Positions 59,416 to 64,000 of a stretch of 64,000 nucleotides of DNA are shown here, piece by piece. The translations under genes were made by a program, and so were the position numbers. The DNA is taken from assembly GCA_015039315.1 (NCBI GenBank), contig WIDE01000046.1:184886-248885 (forward strand), in the 5' to 3' direction. Under the pieces are notes generated by a model. The model was not told the origin of the DNA, made no database searches, and worked only from the letters and a program-made list of their open reading frames with translations. This DNA comes from Clavulina sp. PMI_390 (lineage: Eukaryota; Basidiomycota; Agaricomycetes; Cantharellales; Hydnaceae). Position 1 is the stretch's first letter; each line of letters starts with the position of its first letter.

Positions 59416-61620
59416 ATCGTCACACAATCGGCGAATTCACATCTTCCTCGCGTCACGCTCTCCCAGCCTTATGTGATTAAGGTGGGTGTGGTCAGATCCG
59501 GAACGCAGGACTAGCAGTTTGGCGCCGACTCGTAGGCGATCCCATCACGACACGCCTCTGCTGGCTGAAGGTGTCGCGCTTGTTGACAACTCGACTCATC
59601 CTCATGCGGGCTAGTACTCAAACGACAAGACGTGCACGACAGAATACTGCTATAAGCGCCGTTCTGGGCCCCATCGTCTTCCCTCCATTCCGTCCTGGGT
59701 AGGTCGTACGTTGACGTCGCCTTGTCAAAGCCCGTAGTGCGATTACTCAAACAGGTGCTTTCGTTTCGTTTTCTCTTCCTTCCTGTAACCTACAAAACAT
59801 AACTTCCATCCGGACATTGCATCTTTTGTCTGATATCCGTCGTACATGTAATTACATATGCGACTAGAGAGTGATATCATTGGCTTTTACTGGCTAGTCG
59901 GCGAACACCCACGTCCCTGAAACGTAGACCACTATCAACTGGGAATAGTGGGGGGAGGGGAGGATGAATGGCATTCTGCCTTGATGGGCTTGTCCCCCAG
60001 GAACTATGGGAGCATGGCCATTGTTAGGGAACCTTGGACTATCCAGCATTTCCTCCGAGTTGCTCCGCGTCCAGGATTGGGAACACTCCCTTCTCGTCGC
60101 CGGCGAATCTGCTTCGTGGTGTATAATGAGCTGAGCGGAACTCCGACGAGAAAATATCAGCATCCAGGAGAATTGATTGTAGATGGCTCGATCGCGCGCC
60201 GTATCCATCCATCTTGTGACGCCAAAGGGAGCTGCGCTTGGGGCACACGCACACTACTACTCCTCTCTGGTAAGCACATCTAATCAAGAGATAGACTTAG
60301 TGTCTCGGATCGCACAGGCACATAACCGCATAGACACGTACGGCTCAGCACATTCACCATCCAAATCGAAATTAACCAACATAGCTGATCTCACTTTGGA
60401 AAGCCTCCCTCCATGTGCTCCAGCGCGCCCGGCGGACCAAGGATTCAGAAGAGGGAGAGGAGGGGGTTATGCGCCACCATCGCGGTTAGGCGGGCTCAGT
60501 CTTGGATCGAAGCGCGATTCTGTGTGCATCATCGAGCCAAGGAAACGCTAGCACCACAAGAAAGGGGAGTGATATCAGGGGTACGAGGGATGACGGCAAT
60601 GGTGGTTTCGGATAGGGCAGCACGACGAGCGAACGGCTCTAGGAGTATGCAGCTGGGCGCCTGTGGCTAACAGGGCAGATGGAATGATCAGGGTTCCATA
60701 GGATGGACGACTGTTATGATTCCAGACAGCCCTTGTCAACGAGGACCTCCCATTGGGGGGACTGCACTCCGACAGATTGGCTCGACGAGCTACGAATGCT
60801 ACCCTGCTCACGAAGCATATCGTCGCTATCGCTGTCGCACCACGCGCACAATAGACTCCGGGATTCATCCGTTTCAGCAGCAGCAGTTGACCTGCCTGCT
60901 TTGGAGTCTCTCCACACGCCGACAGTAGAGAGTCAAGTCACGGACCTGGAGGACGAGCGAGCAGCGCACGAATTGGCATAGAATGGAACCCCCCGCGGAG
61001 GGAGCGAGACAGGGAGCGTGTGTGTGAATGGCATGAGCGAAGGAGCGCCGGTGGGTGCTAACGAAGCGAGACCGTGTTGACGTGAGCGACGAGCGCTGGA
61101 GTAATGCGGGGACGAGTGAGATTGAGAGGATGAATGGTTGTATGAGGGAGAAGGGTGATTTGCAGGCAGGGATCCAAGGATGGAGTGGCTTTTTGCTGAG
61201 CACGACGGGATAATACTGGTAGAAGAGCGATGAACGTGGAGTTTCAGAGGGGGGAGTGCTCAATGCTTCACACTCATCGAGGCGAGCACAGCAGCATGAC
61301 TCACCTCCTCACAGTTGTCTGCTTGTCTCTGCCTGCGAACAACTTGCACGGATCGATAAAACGAAAAGTCACAAATGCCTTCGAAGATCCAACATGGGGC
61401 ATGATTCATGCAGGAGGGGCGAAATCTCCAAGGCAGGCCGTTTCGATGACGGGCGTACATCTCCGCTGAGAAGAGGTGCTTGACGGCAGGTATCTTCATA
61501 CGTCACACGAGAGGATTGCGTGGGGGTTAGCGATTGCTTCGAGGAGTATGTGACAACATCCCAGCGATGGTATCGGATGGGAGTGCGACGATGGCAGATG
61601 GTTAAAGCGATAAATCCTCG
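59416..61620. other. 2.2-kb region between the relics
   Basis: Many ORFs of 60-130 codons, none with a domain or plausible splicing. No RNA gene seen. Possibly older repeat debris. Confidence 0.35.
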
Positions 61621-64000
61621 AAGGCATCAGAAATGAGGTCGAGGCTTCGAGGAAGAGAGGGCTGGCATTTATTTTCCCAGGCCTCGTCAATTCTCACATG
61701 CCACAACTTTTCAATCAAGTCCCTCATCCGTCCAACAACACCCTCTGGTGTCAGTGCACAGCACTTGGGCACTGAAGAGACTGTCAGTCCATATCACCAC
61801 TATCTCAACTCGACCCCCGCATCTCATTCTTCATTCGTGAAATGATAGATCCATGTCGTCGACAAGGCCGAAGGCAATCCTATGACTGCCGCTAGCCTCC
61901 CTGCCTGAGCTTCTGATCAACCTTGTAACAGTCAAAAGTTCGCGCCATGGAAATCGAGAGCAACTTGTTCTGCTCTGGTGGCGACTTACTCGGCGGTGGT
62001 CATATACTCAATGTCGGTGGTAATCAGACCAACACCGCAACAATGCTCCATCCAACAGCTAGCCAGCCTCGTACCGTGGTGAGCCCTACGAAGACTATGA
62101 CGGCGGAAACACGTACGTCTTTCATGGTCATTTTTGTTCCTGCTCCTCATTTCCCTGCATATGCTGACCGTGCGTCGCGTTCCCCTTTCTGCACCTTTGA
62201 GGCTGCGATTTCGTTTTGGCCCTCCCTTCTCTTCGCTTTGACCGATCGTCAAACCAGGGGGTACGAATACTCACCTTTGCGCCAATCGTACTTGCCAATG
62301 GAGCGATACAAGTGCCAACTACATGACTTCTTGGTGGTGGCACCCCACTCCGTACGTTGCCCTGTCCAGCATTCTCTGTTGCTTTGCTCGGCGCCCACAT
62401 CAGTCTTCTTCTCCCCTTCGTATCATCCGCAACAGTGAAGCCCTTGCCGAAAGTTCCATGTTCAGTGGAGAGCTAATAGACGGTTAGCACCGGTTACGTC
62501 AATGACAGTCCGTTGGCATCGTGCCCTTTGCTCGATTCTCCTTGCATTCATCTGACGACGCGACCGTTCTCCATAGTATCACTCAGCGCACCACTTTTAC
62601 TTTACGGCACAATCATGGTAATAGGCACTGAACTATCTTTGGCGCCAATGCTGGGCTCATTATCGGATTCATCACCACTCCCCGACGCTGTGCCCACTGC
62701 TGCACGTTTACCCCCAAATTAATCCAACCACATCAACACCCACACAGATTCTCAAAATAACCCGACGTACGAATTCCTCCCATCCTCCTGTGGACCCTAT
62801 GACTCGCAGCTGCTCGAGCAGACCCTCCTTGCCAACTCGCGTCCACTCACATGGCTCATGCCCGGTGGGAACTTGTGTATGCAGGCAAGCTGGGCGACCG
62901 AGCTGCTGAATCTGGTGACTGTGAAGGAGACCCCTCTACCCAACGTTCCTTAGTATGTGCTTTCCCCCTCGATTTCTGGGATGATTTATGTCTGAACTCA
63001 CGGGAAATGTTCCTTTGCCGTCCGAACGTACCCAGCCTCTGCTGCGATTATCATGCTTCCCTTGACTGTTGCGAATAACCATTCCGCGGCGATCCCCATG
63101 TGCGGTGGCTCCAACATTAATGACTGGAATCCCAACGATAACACGATCATTGACATCGCCGCCTCCAAGTCGTGTGTGCGCATCGCACCTGATGAGGAAC
63201 AGACTTGGCATGACGATACCCTGCTGCCGAGGGTCCGCAGGATGCGCAACTTTACTATCCTCCTCGACGCCACTCTCTTCCTGCTCAGCAGTGGTGGTAT
63301 GGGCGCAGATGGTTGTGGTCCTCAGGGCAGGAAGATCGACGAATCGTGTGCCACGGACCCAATCACGACTCCTCTCATCTACTATCCTACCAACTGCACG
63401 TTGACCCGTGCCGGGCTCCCCAACTCGACGATCAACTGTCTGTACCATTCAACTGCGCTCCTGCTTGCTGATGGTGCCGTGTTCGTTGCTGGCCCGAACC
63501 CCCATGCGGATTATGCCCCCCCGACGCGACGTACCCTACCGAGCACCGCACCGGATGTTTTACCCCTGTTACTACTTTGAGCGCCGTCCCGAGCCCGCGG
63601 GTCTCCTCTCCTCCGTCCTGTCGTACGACGGCTCGTACTTCAACGTCACTCTGCCAAACAACGACATGAACGGCAACCCAGCAACCTACGCTTCTCAGAC
63701 TAAGCCTGTGCTCATCCGCACGGGATACTCTACACACCGTCTCAGATGGGCCAGCGCTACCGCGAACTCAACTCGACACGCTCGATCAACCTCACCCCCA
63801 TCATCTCGTAGCTCCCGCCCAACGCAAACCCGTTCACGCCACGCCAAACAATGATCCATATCGTCGTGGCGGGCGTGCCGAGCGTGGGCAAGATGATCAT
63901 GGTGGGCAGTGGCGTGATTGAGACGCAGACGCTGAATGCTGTCGTTCCTCTGCCGCCCAGCGGAGTCGAGCAGAACACGACGAGCAACAATAATGGGACT
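61621..64000 (+). pseudogene. Glyoxal-oxidase-like (copper radical oxidase) relic B, runs off the window
   Basis: Better preserved than relic A but still broken. Recognisable parts in order: HVVDKAEGNPMTAASLPA, a TGA at 61906-61908 where a Trp is expected, MEIESNLFCSGGDLLGGGHILNVGGN, MTSWWWHP, GTIMVIGTE, NNPTYEFLPS, LTWLMPGGNLCMQASW, then SAAIPMCGGSNINDWN (63090), FLLSSGGMGADGCG, NSTINCLYHSTALLL, AVFVAGPNPHADYAPP, FYPCYYFERRPEP and HIVVAGVPSVGKMIMVGSG. At least four single-base frameshifts separate these (near 61910, 61930, 63515 and 63555), with another near 63735. Some breaks could be sequencing errors in this region; the shared TGA argues against that for at least one lesion. Confidence 0.65.

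Overview
The window is nuclear DNA of a filamentous basidiomycete. Nearly every gene is broken by several 45-70 nt GT-AG introns, and the gene set is fungal: class 3 lipase, AA9 LPMO, GMC alcohol oxidase, Sds3-type Sin3/HDAC subunit, Yvc1 channel, CsbD-like small proteins, F-box families, TKL-type kinases and DUF6589. This points to an Agaricomycete. The kinase and F-box content is reminiscent of the Ceratobasidiaceae (Rhizoctonia), but that is an inference.

Layout. 0.1-1.5 kb: secreted lipase (+). 2.1-4.6: GPI10/PIG-B mannosyltransferase (-). 5.7-9.7: large coiled-coil protein (-). 10.4-12.2: F-box protein (+). 13.6-15.6: two tandem CsbD-like stress-type genes (+). 15.9-18.4: GMC oxidoreductase (-). 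20.9-22.0: AA9 LPMO (+). 22.4-25.3: a 953-aa F-box protein (-). 25.7-28.7: verprolin/WIP (+). 29.1-30.9: ER protein disulfide isomerase (+). 31.2-32.1: ARPC3 (+). 32.7-35.9: Yvc1-like TRP channel (+). 36.4-39.6: a gene with two tandem kinase domains (-). 40.5-44.5: Sds3-like protein (+). 45.2-48.0: DUF2828/vWA protein (-). 48.4-49.7: eIF3f (-), divergent from a tiny TOM7 gene (+, 49.8-50.2).

A 10-base assembly gap (50991-51000) is followed at once by the most interesting object. It is a 5.6-kb element (51001-56622) bounded by 196-bp inverted repeats that are identical by eye. It carries two convergent, apparently intact genes: a RecQ-like DEAH helicase with a cysteine cluster and a CCHC knuckle, and an 835-aa DUF6589 protein. 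Each ORF starts 20-40 bp inside a repeat, so the repeats may also act as a duplicated promoter. I read it as a recently active helicase-DUF6589 mobile element.

The right arm (57.8-64 kb) is decayed. It holds two tandem, multiply frameshifted relics of a copper-radical (glyoxal-type) oxidase that share the same in-frame TGA.

Core housekeeping genes (eIF3f, TOM7, PDI, ARPC3, GPI10) alternate with secreted wall-degrading enzymes and fast-evolving families. Verprolin and ARPC3, both in the actin-nucleation pathway, lie within 2.5 kb of each other with PDI between them. Exon structures come from reading splice sites by eye. Where I give exon sums that divide by three, I checked the arithmetic.
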